Source: Cinnamomum chago (Eukaryota > Streptophyta > Magnoliopsida > Laurales > Lauraceae). Taken from it: DNA of 64,000 nucleotides. The position numbers were made by a program, and so were the translations under genes. This document shows positions 46,780 through 59,492 of the stretch, piece after piece (the first letter of the stretch is position 1; every line of letters starts with the position of its first letter). The notes beneath the pieces were generated by a model. The model was not told where the DNA came from. It saw nothing but the letters and a program-made list of their open reading frames with translations, and did no database searches. Location: positions 34,013,501-34,077,500 of the forward strand of contig CP142455.1 of the NCBI GenBank assembly GCA_038049695.1. Reading direction: 5' to 3'.

Positions 46780-49287
46780 TCGGGATATCATCAGCTTCGA
46801 GTCAGAGATCAAGATGTGCAGAAGACAGCGTTCCGATCCCGCTATGGCCATTACGAGTTTCTTGTGATGCCGTTCGGGTTGACGAATGCACCAGCAGTGT
46901 TCATGTCCCTGATGAACAAGATCTTCGCCCCGTACCTCGACAGCTTCACAGTGGTCTTCATCGACGATGTTTTGGTCTACTCCAAGACCAGAGAGGAACA
47001 CGAGCAGCATTTGAGGACGTCTCTACAGTTGTTACGCGACAACCAGTTGTACGCGAAGCTCAGCAAGTGCGAGTTTTGGTTGGAGCAGGTAGTCTTCCTT
47101 GGACACATCATCTCCAAGGATGGACTAGCAGTGGACCCGGCAAAGATAGAAGCAGTGACGAACTGGGCGAGACCGAAGAACGCCACAGAGATCAGGAGTT
47201 TTCTCGGTTTAGCAGGCTACTACCGCAGGTTCGTCAAGAGTTTCTCCACGATCTCAGCACCGTTGACCAAGCTAACATGGAAGGATGTACCGTTCGTTTG
47301 GTCCGATGCTTGCGAGAACAGCTTTCAAGAGCTGAAGGAGAGATTGACGACAGCGCCGATCTTGTCTTTACCTTCTGGCAGTGGTGGATTCGTAGTCTTC
47401 ACCGACGCTTCAGGGACCGGTCTTGGATGTGTTCTGATGCAGGAGGGCAAGGTTATTGCCTATGGATCGCGCCAGTTGAAGGAGCACGAGAAGAAGTACG
47501 CCACTCACGACTTGGAGCTTGCAGCAGTCGTTTTTGCCTTGAAGTTGTGGCGGCACTATCTCTATGGCGAGAAGTTCGAAGTGCATTCAGATCATCGCAG
47601 TTTGCAGTACTTGTTCACGCAGAACGACCTTAACAACCGGCAGAGGAGGTGGATGGAGTACATCAAGGACTACGACTTTCCTATCAAATACCATCCTGGT
47701 AAGGCGAATGTCGTAGCGGATGCTTTGAGCAGAAAGACCGCCCTCGTCAGTTTTCTAACAGCAGAGGGTGTGTGGACCGACGTCTTCAGCAGCTTAGACG
47801 TTCAGTTTCAGCCGCTCAGCGAGAGAGTCTTGCTCGCTACCATGTCAGCATGGGAACCAGAGTTGCTAGGCAAGGTCAAGGACAGTCAACGCAACGATCC
47901 GAAGCTTGTCAGAGTGATCAAGCAGATTGACCAGAGGCCAGAGTTCAGACTAATTGGAGGAGTGCTCTACTATCAGGACAGATTGTGCGTGCCAGATATT
48001 CAGGAGCTGAAGGACGAGATTCTTGCAGATGCACACCACAGCAGATACTCGATTCACCCCGGCAGCACCAAGATGTACCAGAACCTGAGGAGCTACTACT
48101 GGTGGAACAACATGAAGAAGGAGATAGCTCGCTATGTCTACAGGTGTTTGACGTGCCAGCAGATCAAGGTCGAACACCAGAAGCCGCCAGGACTACTTCA
48201 TCAGCTTGAGATCCCGCAGTGGAAGTGGGAGCACATCACCATGGACTTCATCGCAGGACTTCCAGCCACCAGGAGGCGCCACGACGGTATTTGGGTGATT
48301 GTGGATCGGCTGACTAAGTCAGCTCATTTCTTGCCAGTGTCGATGAGAGCAGGACTCGACGTCCTTGCTAAGCTGTACGTCGACCGGATTGTCTCGTTGC
48401 ATGGAGTTCCAGCCTCGATAGTTTCAGACAGAGACCCGCGATTCACTTCGCACTTCTGGGAGAGTCTTCAGCAGGCTTTGGGCACCAAGTTGAGCTTCAG
48501 CACAGCCTACCATCCTCAGACAGACGGCCAGACAGAGCGCACCAACCAGACACTAGAGGACATGTTGAGAGCCTGTGTCTTGGACTTCAAGGAGAACTGG
48601 GAGGATTCCTTGCCGCTCTGTGAGTTCGCCTACAACAACAGCTTCCATGCGAGCATCAAGATGGCACCGTACGAGGCTTTGTACGGGAGGAGATGCAAGA
48701 CCCCAGTTTGCTGGGAAGAAGTTGGTGTCAGGAGCTTCCATGGTCCATCCATTGTCAGCGACACCAGCGAGAAGGTTCGACAGATAGTTGAGAACCTGAA
48801 GGTCAGCCGCAGCAGACAGAAGAGCTATGCAAACAATCGGCGCAGACCGCTCGAGTTCGAGAAGGGAGACAGAGTTTTCCTGAAGGTTTCTCCGGCTAGA
48901 GGTACCCTGAGGTTTGGTGAGAAGGGTAAGCTAGCGCGGAGATATGTTGGACCCTTCGAGATCAGATCGAGAGTTGGAGATGTCGCCTATAAGCTTCAGC
49001 TACCACAAGAGCTATCGGGAGTGCATGACGTGTTCCACGTCTCCATGCTGAAGAAGTATGTGGAGGACCCGACCCACATTCTTTATCACGAGCCACTCGA
49101 CATCCAGCCAGATGCTTCGTACATCGTCAGGCCAGTCGCGATCATCGACACCAAGGAGCAGGTGCTCCGAACCCGAACCATTCATTGGGTGAAGGTTCAG
49201 TGGGAGCATCACACTCCGGAGGAGGCTACGTGGGAGTTACGCGACCAGGTGGAGAAGGACTATCCACATCTTCTACCTCAGGTATGA
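46780..49287 (+). pseudogene. T RT remainder, RNase H, integrase and chromodomain-like tail
   Basis: The frame continues directly after the TGA, with the first ATG at 46816 (823 codons from there). RT has [12 protein letters not shown] and the catalytic FIDD near residues 48-51. RNase H follows ([41 protein letters not shown]). The integrase zinc domain ([10 protein letters not shown]...CLTCQQIK) precedes the DDE core: [29 protein letters not shown]. After the GPFEI and [11 protein letters not shown] modules, the C-terminus ([20 protein letters not shown]) is the chromodomain-like segment typical of Tekay/Del chromoviruses. Apart from the lost N-terminal connection, all catalytic motifs look intact. 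No further stop is seen in this 2.5 kb. Confidence 0.92.
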
Positions 49288-49324
49288 TCTACTCTTGTTT
49301 TACATTTGGGGACAAATGTTTTTA

Positions 49325-49335
49325 AAAGGAGGGAA
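49325..49335 (+). other. Polypurine tract of T
   Basis: AAAAGGAGGGA, ending three bases before the 3' LTR at 49339. It primes plus-strand DNA synthesis in the family. Confidence 0.85.
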
Positions 49336-49338
49336 TGA

Positions 49339-52300
49339 TGTGAGGTCCCACCCTTGGTGGGCCCTCTAAGGGCTATTTTATAGACTAATTAACTCTAATT
49401 TATCTTAATTATTGTTTAATTATGTTAATCTTCGCTAATCTTCGCTAATTATTGCTAATTATGGCTAATCATTGTTAATTACTGTTTTAATTGAGTTTAT
49501 TTGGGGCTAATTAGATGGACTAGTTAAATTTCCTAAGTTAGTTAGATTAGCTTAGTGGTTAGTGTTTTTAATTGATTGGGGGTTGTGTTAATCCTAGGCT
49601 TTTAGAGTTAGGTTAGTTGTTAATAGAGCTTAATTAAGTTAATTAAGAGGGTTAGTGTAAGCTAAAGGTGCTTTCTAGAAACTTCCCAACCTAATGACCA
49701 ACCTACCCTAAACCCTAACCCTAATCCCAAGTTAAACCCTAAAAACCCTAAGGGTGTTATAGTCCTTAACCACTTCCCCCTAGACCTATAAAACCTCTCT
49801 TAACTCCCATTTGCAAGAACCCTAAACCTAATCTCAGCCCCCATCCCAAGATAACTTCCAGCCCTCTTCCCAAGAAAACTGCCCCCAGCCTAACAGCTTC
49901 TTCTCTCAATTCCCCCAGCCCCTGTTCACTGTTCCTTAGCTTCCATTTCAACTTCCTACGTTGAGCAAGGATCTCCATATTTTGTTGCTGGAATTTCCAT
50001 CCGGAGGAGCTACAGCTACTGCACACTCTTTTTCATCTTCTTCCATCTTCTGTAGCTGCTGTTGCATTTCCACTTCTTCATCTCTGCTGGAATTCCACTT
50101 GAGCCACTGTCTTCTACATATCAGCTGGGAGCAACAGCCACCACCTCATCTTCCATCTACCCATCTTCCTTCTTCATTTCCTTCCTCTCTTCCTCTTCAT
50201 TTCCCCACCTGGGAGGCCCTGCTACGGCTGGGATTTGTCTTGGAGTGCTGCTACACAAACTACTGCTGCAGCCATAAGCTTCCTCTCTTCATTTCTCTCT
50301 TTTCCCATTCCATTCTCCAAAGCCTCTACAACTGTTACTACTGCTGGATTCTCCTTCTTCATATCACCTGGGAATCCACTTGGGAGCTACTTCTACTGCT
50401 GGAATCCCATCTTATAGACTACTGCTGCTGGTTCATCTTCCTCTACTTCTCCTCTCCTCTGTCAGCTGGAATTCTGGTTCTCACCCTCTTCAAGTTATTT
50501 CTCTTGCAAACCTTTCTTCATCTACTAAGAGGCAAGTGCTCATACTCTTAATTTAGTATATATATGTGTTGTTTACTGATTCCTAGAGCTTCAATTCATG
50601 TATGTGTTTTATTTAGTTTTAGAAATCCTGAGCTCTGTTTTATGAATTAGAATGGATTTGGGCATTGATGAGAATTGGTAATTTTCAATTGTGTTTAAAT
50701 AAATGGAAATAGGCTGGAATTTTGGATGGAATGAGATGGAAAGGTGATGAAGGCAGCTGTAGCAGTGGCTCTGTAATAGCCACTGCTACAGTTGCAAATT
50801 CCTGCAACAGAGATGGTTTGCCGTGTGATATGGGCTTGTGCATTGTGATCAGTGGGCCCAGGTGGACCACCTAGGGAGATCCGGACCCCACATCATGTGG
50901 GGCCACCTTGGACGACCAGGGTGAGGGAGGCTGATCGTGGGCCCTTGATCAGTGGGGCCCACGATCTTGCTCTCTTTATGCACCAGGGGAAGCTCTTCTC
51001 TGTTGCATCGTTCTGTAACAGAACGTTACAGAACCTCATATGTTTTGAGTGAGGTAAGTGATGAGTGGAATAGAATAGAATAAAATGGAAAAAAGGAAGG
51101 AGGGAGGATAGGTGACATGTGTACTTGATGAGTGTGGCCCATGGGGAGGGTGATGTCATGGGTGAGGGTAGGTGAGAAAAGTAATGGGGATGGGATGACC
51201 TGATGGGGGTAGTGTGACCACGTGGGTTGGGCTTGGGTCCTGTCCACGTGGGTTGGGCTTGGGTCCTGTCCACGTGGATTTGGGCTTGGGTTTTGTTTGG
51301 GGCTTTGGGCCCAGTGGGGCCCACTAAGCTATAAACCACTAGTTTCTTTACTAATTAATTAAGTCGTAGTTTTAATACTTCCAATTAGCACCATTAATTT
51401 TCTTAAATTTGAAATTTAAATCCTTTAACCTTTTTGGACGAAATCGGAGCTGGGCCCAGTGGGGCCCACTATTTTCCATAACCCATTAGCCTCATTAATT
51501 AAGTAAAACACTTAGTTTCTCATATACTATGGGACCATTAGCCTTAGAAAATTTAAAGAGTAGGACCCTTAGCCTCCGTGGAACCCCATTAGAATAAATT
51601 AACTTATTAACCTTAAATTAATATTTCCAGACCCTCGTGTAAAAGTTGAGATTTGGCCTGGAGTCTGTTGACTCAGGTACACCTGTGTACCAGATCGACC
51701 GGCTGGCCACCTGGTCAATCGGGTACACTGGAAATTCCAGAATCCAAACCAAGTCCCAACTTTGATTCCAGTGGAGCAGATCGACCCGACCCTTGCCAGG
51801 CCGACCTGCCACACTGTGAACTCTAGGGTGTGAGTTTAGCGTTGTTTTATAATTAATCGATTGTGGGACCCCATTAACCATCCAAATGAACTTCCCTCAA
51901 TGTGCCAAGCACGAGTCAATGGCGTGGCTCGACCTTGACTTGTGGGGACCACTGTTTAGTGTTTTGGTTGATAAATCTAAGATGATTCGACCCCTAAAAG
52001 TTGTCAACAATGCCCTTAACCAACTAAGCACCAAATACATTATTTTACGGCATTAATGACATCGTTTAAAGATCGAATTACCGAAGATAGACCCGAACCT
52101 AAAGTGGCCCATTTACCTAGGATTGGACCGTTGCTTTTCCCCGTTGATTCCCTGATTGAAGTTTATACTTCAATGTTATTTTACTCTGTCTTTCTTAGAT
52201 CTTAGAATAGCTGTTTACTATTAATTAAACATAATTGGAAGACTTGAACCTAGGGTATCTAGAGGTGACCCGATGATGTGTTTTCGGAGATCATTGACCC

Positions 52301-53534
52301 GTGTCTGTGTCTAGGCGGGCCCTTATTGGGCCTAAGTGTGGAGATGTGAACCCTTTAGCTTGAAGAGGTAGTTTCTATTGGACTGTTAAGTTATATGGTT
52401 TATAATGGAACTGTTTATCAGTAGTAGATGTATTGTTGCCTCGTTTGGACGGTTATAGACCAGGCCATGTACTGATGGGCCTTGGTATGGATCCAACGAG
52501 TGGGCCTGGACCTTGAATGAGATCCAGAGACTGTATTGAGATGAGTAGACCTCTTAGAGATATTGTTAGGACCTTGTTCACGCAAGGCAAAGCCTAGACA
52601 GACACAGACCTTAGAGTTATTCTCGAGTCGGCATGAACATTCACTCGGTTGATTTAAGCTCAGCCTGTGGACTGATCATCCCCGGTAGGAGCTAGTTGAG
52701 TGTCGAGGAGCTATCATGATGAGCTGTGTGGCTAAGACGGCAAGGTGTCATACCGTGCCGATCTGGAGTGATGAGATGATGAGTTGATGAGTGAGATTCG
52801 GGATTAGTTATTCCCTGGTGAGATTCCCCACCGCGACTGTGTTCAGTATGGGAGGGCCGCGGCATAATATCCCGCGGTATTCCAGCTCGTGTGAATGTGC
52901 CACTTAGTTATAGTTGTGTAGATGATTTCCTTATACTTTACATGCACGATTGTCTAGTTCTCTTTCCTTGTTATTCATTTAAATTATGTACCCGTCTTTA
53001 TTTCCTTTGATATATATATGCTATGTTAGTAGTATGCTGTATCTTGCCAGATCGTTTAGATCTGACCCATTCTATGGTGCTTAGGCCTTGACCCAGAGAT
53101 TCCCGACGACGCATTAGCCTTAGTGGAGGCACCCGTGGCAGGAGAGTACGCTTGGGGCCCGGCCGACACGGACGTCGAGCCGGAGGGCGAGGAGTACATT
53201 CCAGGGTTCTGAGAGTTTATGTTATTTTGGGTTTTGAGTGACATTTGTAGTGAGAAGGGTAGAATGGAAAATGTATAACTTTGAATTTACATTAAATCAT
53301 TTAATAGACTATGTTTTGCTCACACTTAAATTTATATCTCGATACTATTGCTTCCGCATTGTTTAAATCGTTATGCTTCCGCAATTTAAATGTTATAACT
53401 ATGTTGGTCAAAAAGTTTTAAATTGGACCTCACTGCGGCCTACGATCTTGGAAGTTCTCGGATTTTTCGGGAAGTAGCGCGCCAATTTCGGGTAATCGAA
53501 CGAGTATATCGGTATCCGGAATTGGGGCGTTACA
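49339..53534 (+). repeat. 3' LTR of T
   Basis: 4196 bp, the same length as the 5' LTR. Differences seen by eye lie at the equivalents of about 41697, 41814, 43389, 43915, 43995 and 44466. All small ORFs of the 5' LTR recur here. Confidence 0.95.
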
Positions 53535-56245
53535 ATGACACTTCGCTCGAGCGACCTGTCCAGGAAAGGATTCGGGCATTTCCAGTAACTTGGTCGCTCG
53601 AACGCATTTAAATAACCGCTCGACCGATGAGTTCGCTCGAGCGAACTCTTCGATTCGCTCGAGCGATGCGGGCTGCCTGGCATAGGCCACGATGGGATAA
53701 CGTTGAACTGTTTTAATGCACTGAGACAGAAATTTCAACCGATCGATCAGACCAAAGGTCCGATCGATCGGAGGACTCAGTTGAGTCCAGTGAAATTTGA
53801 TATTGTTTATTTCTGGAAACCTTTGGGCTTTCTATGAGTCCTAGGGGTATATACCTTAGTGTTAAGACCAATTATACCCTAATCTAAGGTCTCTAAGACT
53901 AGGGAACTGAAAGAAAGAATGGTGATGATCTAGACACTAATTCTTGGTTTTAGGTGGGACCCTGGCTACCTTTTTGGACTGTTTGGACCATGTGTGAGAA
54001 TGTCTTGAGCCGACACGCCTCACAGTTGGTTCGGTGGCATCGAAGTTCAATCCATTTCAATCTCGAACGGGATGGTGCGACGCGATATCTTCTTTATATC
54101 TAAACACAAGTCTTTCCCTTGGTTATCGCGAACTCTATTCCTTTCGGTGACTGAATAGGTTGCTCGATGTTTCCGGATTAATGTCATGCCTAGGATGGAC
54201 TGTTTATAATCTTGATTTTTGCTATTGTAACATCTAGTACTACCCATAAGCTCATTTAAGTTTGAAAATAGTAAAAGTGCATAAGGAGCCCGGAATGTCT
54301 TCAAACTCAAGGAGTACCAAGTAATGACTATAATCGACATACGGGACCCCTATTCACTTAAATAGATCTTGAAATTAATACTTTTCTTGAAATTGTTATA
54401 GTTCATTGTTTCACCTCATTTCCCGAGATTTGCATCACATGACTTGTTTTCCCGAAAGCATTGAAGTTACTCTAGTAACAGTTACTTGTCCCGAAGTGCA
54501 TTGCACCACATGATATGTCAGTGTGCCCTTGAGCACCCCCGTCTTGCCCGTTTGATTATGTATTTGTACATGATTTACTTGCATTGTCTCGATTGTATTT
54601 GACCTATGAGTCGGCACCACTAAGCTTGGATAACCCTGTTGGTCTGATCCACCGACTTGGAGATCCCCCTCTCGTCCCGCCAGCTGCAGTTTGGATCCCG
54701 CTACCCGGTTATTACCGTGGTCTTGTCCCGATACCGCAGATTGCTACTGTGGTCCCCGATGCCCGGCTCGCTACCGTGGTCATGTATAGTATATGTATAT
54801 GCATTCATGAGACCCACTGTTTCTCCTCACCTCGAGTGACTGAGATCAGTGCCTAGTATATGTATATGTATTGATATGAGATCCCCTATTTCTCCTCACC
54901 TCGAGTGACTGAGATCAGGGCCTAGTTATTGCTCTATCGCTTTAGTGATAGAGGACTTAGCTTCGTGTGGTTGACATCTTGCCAGTTCCCGATTCCTTGG
55001 ATACCCGACATGTTTTATATTGCTTACTTGCTTTCCGATAAATGATTCGTTTCCTTTATGAAAGTTGTTATTTAAACAAGTGTTAATATTCTCCAATGTA
55101 AATTCAGTTATTATTATATTGTCTTCTGTTCTTTGTACCCGTACATGTTTTAAATGAATGCCGGTTGGACGAATACCCATGCTTTTACATATGTTTCAAA
55201 CGATCGATGGTTTTACTAGATTTATGTGATTACACATGTTTTAAATGAATACCCGAATTGTTAAATATCCGTGCTTTGTTTTAAATGACATTTGGCTTGT
55301 GAGATTCCTATGTTTATACCTGTTTTAAACGATTACCCGATTGTTAAATATCCATGCTTGAAATATGTTTCAAATGGACATTGGTTTTGCCAGACTGCGA
55401 TGAATACCTGGTTTGTTGTAAACTTATGTTTTTACCTAAGTCTCAAATGAACGTTTGTTTTGTCAAACCACTATATTTATACATGTTTTAGACGAACACC
55501 CGATTGTCAAATATCTATGATTATAGATGATGTAGATGAACACATGTTTTATTAGATATTCATGTTTTACCCATGCTTGAAAGGAACACAGGTTTTCCCT
55601 GAGATTCCCGACTTTGCACCCGTTTAATTATATGCAGCATTTGATCGAATAGCATGATTTATCATATGTTTATTCTTTAGTATATTTGTTATCTTTTCAT
55701 CCACCTGCCAGACCGTCATGTCTGACCCACTACTTTTGGTACTCAGGTTCAGATTTCTTCGTCCCGAGTTGAGTGCTTGAGTTGGCTGTGGAGCCATGTT
55801 TTGCAGGTTGTTTTGTCGGCTATGTCATGTAGACATTGATCTTGACATCGGAGCTACGTCACATTTTGGGTAGTAGTTTGTAGCTTATTGTTGTATGGCT
55901 TTTACTAGCCTTTTCTTGGGATTCTTAATTAATGTACATTGATAATTGTAACTTGAACCTATTTGGGAATGTAATATCCTGTTACTGTCAGCTCTGTAAT
56001 TTATTGTGATGGTTACTCCAGTCTGATATGATTCTTAATATGATAGCTATATGCTAGAGGTTTACTGCGACGCGGAATCCGATGGCCACGGACTTCGGGT
56101 CGCAACGCCACAAATGCTTCCGCAAAATATTCAGAACGTGTTGGAATGTGTTGTCTTCACACACGCGGATCTTGGGAGAAAAATATATTTATGTTTAATC
56201 CCCATTCCCGCCCCCAAGGTTCTGGTTCGGGGGCGTGACAAGCCT

Positions 56246-57518
56246 GATGTGTGTTCCATCCCCTCCAGCAAAAACAGCCTCACCTAACCAGTAAGTGAGG
56301 TAAACAGCGAGATCTCTCCGCAGCACGATGTCAGGACAAATGGCGTCTGTACTCTCGAAGAACTTCTTCAAGTCATCTCGCATAATTGAGATCTTCTTCG
56401 ACCCCGGGTTCTTGGCCCTAGCATCTTAGGCCACACCTCCAGAAGACTCTCCACTATCAAAGAAGTTGGAGCTACAACTCTTCCAACTGCTACACCGAAC
56501 TTTCAAGCCCTCCTTCTCCTTCAAAAAATCATAGAAGGAGACGAGATGAAAGTACAGGAGCCTGAACTCCTCAGACTGCTCCTCAAGAACGCTGTCAACA
56601 TGCATAAAGTCCTCATAGAGTTTGCCAAGGATGGGCAGCCTGGTGATGACGCTTAATTTCTTTAAGGTAAAATCAATCTCACCATTCGTTACAATGAAGG
56701 TATTGGTTTGGGGAAGGAACGACTTTAGCATGGACATGAAGGCCACATCGGAGAAAACCACGATTTTTCGAAAAGCGCGAACCGCGTCGAAGATCCCGGC
56801 CTCCCTCAAAATGGCTCCACCAACCTGCAGGGCATGATCAGTCCATGATTCCCAGCTTGAATCAGCATTGAAACGACCACGAAGTCGAAAAGGCTTCACC
56901 CAACTACTGCCGTCACCCAGAAAAATGCCGAGGCCAACCGGTCTCAAATTGACTGACGGATGGTCAGAACCCTGGTAGCCACTGGAGGGCATCAACATGT
57001 CCATACAGACAGGCGACTTCTCCGCATATCCGGAAGGGCGCCAACGAAAACCCCAGTCTTTATCACATTGGTCCTCTTCACCCAGCTTGGAGGATCCTCC
57101 CTCTTGGGACACGTGGGAGAAAGACTCATGATCGATACAGTCCGATCAAAAGTCGACCGGCTAGAAATAGTTCTCTCCTCACCATCAGCTGTGTAAGAGA
57201 ACTGAAAGCATCTTCTTTGGTACGTCAAGTCATTAGGGACTGCATCGCCAAAGAAGAAGGTAGGCTTGGGCACAATGCTCTGATCGTCCATGACCCAAGG
57301 ACGATTGCTTACCATAATTCTGTAGAACTTCTCATCCTTGAGAGTGATCAATCGTTGTCTCATCTCATCGCGATTGAGGGAGTCACACTCCCCCAAGTTT
57401 CTCTCTACAAACTGGACCTTCTCCCAGGCCTGCTGAACGACCAAATTAGGAGACTTGGTAGACCGATGAGGTTCATCAGTAGCAAGCTCTTTTCCCTTGT
57501 TCGTTCTGGAGAAACTAC
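56246..57518 (-). pseudogene. Plant mobile domain (PMD) gene, 5' part, antisense in X
   Basis: The minus strand opens at a splice acceptor (CCTTTGCAG, AG at 57519-57520), so a further 5' exon must lie upstream. The frame from 57444 (VVQQAWEKVQFVERN) shifts near 57120 to the one beginning before 57112. That one carries the PMD core: GGAILREAGIFDAV, FLPQTNTFIVTNGEIDFTL, ITRLPILGKLYEDF. The TNTF...GE..FTL..L..LPI.G pattern is what identifies PMD proteins (MAIN/MAIL1 family and TE-borne relatives). A TAA at 56426-56428 interrupts the frame, which continues (IMRDDLKKFFEST, AVYLTYWLGEAVFAGG) to the solo LTR B duplication at 56245 and resumes at 38890. Arabidopsis PMD proteins act in the nucleus in gene expression and TE silencing. 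A role for this one is inference. Confidence 0.72.
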
Positions 57519-57520
57519 CT

Positions 57521-59480
57521 GCAAAGGATGAAAAAAATCAATCATCAAAGTGACAAAATTTTGCTAAAAAATTCTAACGAAATTTTGGCATGATTCCGGG
57601 ACAATTCCGAAGAAATGGGAAGCATCCTGAAGAAGATAGGAAGCAAGAAGATGAGCTCAACACCGCCGCAGGCTCAATGAAGCCTCATCAAAGAAGGTTT
57701 CAACTCAAATATTGCTGCGAGATCTAACCAATCTCATTAAATCTCCACAAGCTCGAAGAAGGGCTCAACATTGCTGCTAGCTCCAAACTTCGAAACTTGC
57801 AAAGCTCCTCAAAAATCCAGCAAGATCAGGATAGGGCTCAACATTGCTGCGAGCTCCAAATCCCAAAACTTGCAAAAGATTTCCAAGTATGCATCATCAT
57901 GCTCCCAATCAATTTACTAAAAAGCATGCATAAAAAAAATCATCATGCATTAGATGCTAGGAAAACTTTAACCAAAGTTTGATCAATTCCAACCCAACTT
58001 GGTCAAAACCAATCAAACAATATCAAAGTCAAAATTCATGTTGACTTGACCTAGAGATTCTAGCCTTTTATCTTGATGCATCAAAAAAAAAAAAAAAAGG
58101 AAAAAACAAAAACAAAAAACATGCATGAACATCTTGGAATGCATAAACCTCATTCTCATGGTGAGCAAAAAAAAAAGGGTAGCACGTGAGAAAAAAAAAA
58201 AGAAAAGAAAAAAAAAAGAAAAAAAAAAAGAAAAAGAAAAAGAAAAAGAAAGAAAAGAAAAGAAAATACTACTTCTACAATGGAAATTTCTTGTGGAGGA
58301 AGAAAACTTACTTAAAGCCATTGATGGAGAAGAAGAAGAAAAGCTTGAAGATCTTTGAAGAAGAAGAAGAATTCTTAGAGCACTCTTGAAGACTTTTGCA
58401 AAGAAAGAAAGCAAAGAAGCAAAGACCCAATCACCTCTTGCTTTTATAGAAGAGAGCAAACCAAAAGAGGAAACAAGGAGAAAAGAAAGGCGGTAAGTGC
58501 TAAAAATTAGCAACCTTCCCAAAAAAAAGAGATTTGAGATATTCTCTTCCAAAGAGAAGATTCTTTGAGAAATTTTCTCCAAAAAGAAAGGGAATGAGAA
58601 ATATTCTCTCCCAAAGAGAGATACTTTGAGAAAATCTCTCCCAAAAGAAAGGAAACTTGAGAAATTCTCTCCAAGTAAGAATATTTTTAGATATTCTCTA
58701 TCCAAAAGAGATATTTTTAGATATTCTTTACAAAATGACACCATGTGAGATCTAAGCCATCTTTAGAAGCTTAAGGTCCCATGGACTAGCCCACATGAGT
58801 GAGGTTTGACCACCTAGGAACTAAAAGGGGCTTCCTTTCAAAAAAAAAAATCTCTTACCAAGAGCATACAAAATGGTTTCATACCTATTTTGAGTCGATT
58901 GAACCATTCAAAAAAAAAAAAAAAGGAAAGAAAAGAAAGCCTCATGAGTTCCCAAAAAACCAAATAATCCAACCTCATGAACCAAATTAAACCAAAATCT
59001 TGAAATTGACATTCCGCAAAAGTCCAAACCCGACCCCCCAACTTGCCACATACAGCTTGTTGGGTCACATGGTCAAAACCAAATTGGACCCCCCAATTTG
59101 CCACATACAGCTTGTTGGATCATAAGGTCAAAATCCAAAAATCAAACCCCGACCCCCTAACTTGCCACATACAGCCTGTTAAGTCACAAGGTCAAAAAAC
59201 CAGAAATCCTTCTTGATCGCCTGGTGCGCCACATAAAGCCCTTAGGTTCACAAGATCAAAAGGAAAACCAAAAATTCAAAACCCAAATCCAACTCCCTTA
59301 AGTCACTTTCAAAACTGTGCCTTGAGATGGTACGTGATCCTTCTCACTACCATAAAATCCCCTTGGAAACTCAAAAGGCTATTAAAAAAATTGCTAAAAA
59401 ACTCTTCGTCAAGTCAAAAGCTCTCCTTCAAGTTTCTCTTCGAGGCACATCGACTCCAAAAGCTACTCGTCGTTGTACCT
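57521..59480. other. Untranslated 3' interior of X with several tandem repeats
   Basis: No protein-coding segment recognised. At 57655-57880 a unit containing GGCTCAACATTGCTGCGAGC is repeated about four times. A-rich and AG-rich runs fill 58080-58380. At 58520-58740 a roughly 40-bp unit (GAGAAATTCTCTCCAAAAGA) recurs at least five times. At 59020-59230 a 60-70 bp unit with TTGCCACATACAGC and GTCACAAGGTCAAAA recurs four times. The promoter and first exon of the antisense PMD gene should lie here, but I cannot place them. Confidence 0.6.
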
Positions 59481-59492
59481 CGAGGGGGCATT
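59481..59492 (+). other. Polypurine-like tract of X
   Basis: CGAGGGGGCATT directly precedes the 3' LTR. The G run is the probable plus-strand primer. Confidence 0.6.

Larger units (their letters stand above)
40297..53534 (+). mobile_element. Element T: young Tekay/Del-type Ty3/Gypsy chromovirus
   Basis: 13,238 bp, bounded by ATGAC (40292-40296 and 53535-53539). Both LTRs are 4196 bp, TGTGAGGTCCC...GGGGCGTTACA, and differ at only about six positions by eye. The primer-binding site is at 44498 and the polypurine tract lies just before 49339. The coding region has Gypsy order: gag, protease, RT, RNase H, integrase, C-terminal chromodomain-like segment. A frameshift in gag and a TGA in RT break the polyprotein. 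It is the youngest insertion in the nest. Confidence 0.95.
38891..56240 (+). mobile_element. Solo LTR B (same family as A), split by element T
   Basis: It begins TGTGAGAACCCGACCC and ends GGGGGCGTGACA, with the 5-bp duplication AGCCT on both sides (38886-38890 and 56241-56245). Subtracting T and one ATGAC leaves about 4.1 kb with no internal region, so it is a solo LTR. It sits in the antisense PMD gene of X. Similarity to solo LTR A runs through most of its length, including the palindrome array (40279-40290 and 53541-53665) and the hairpin motif at 55704-55747. Confidence 0.88.

Noticed and set aside
46407..47633. 408-codon plus-strand ORF overlapping T pol
   Set aside because: Shadow frame of RT/RNase H; the true frame has all catalytic motifs.
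38891..56240. First read as one 17-kb retrotransposon with T as its internal region
   Set aside because: T has its own LTRs, PBS, PPT and ATGAC duplication. Removing it leaves a continuous LTR like A, so the outer unit is a solo LTR.
58013..58744. 243-codon minus-strand ORF
   Set aside because: Phe/Ser/Leu repeats caused by A/G-rich tandem repeats and poly-A on the plus strand.
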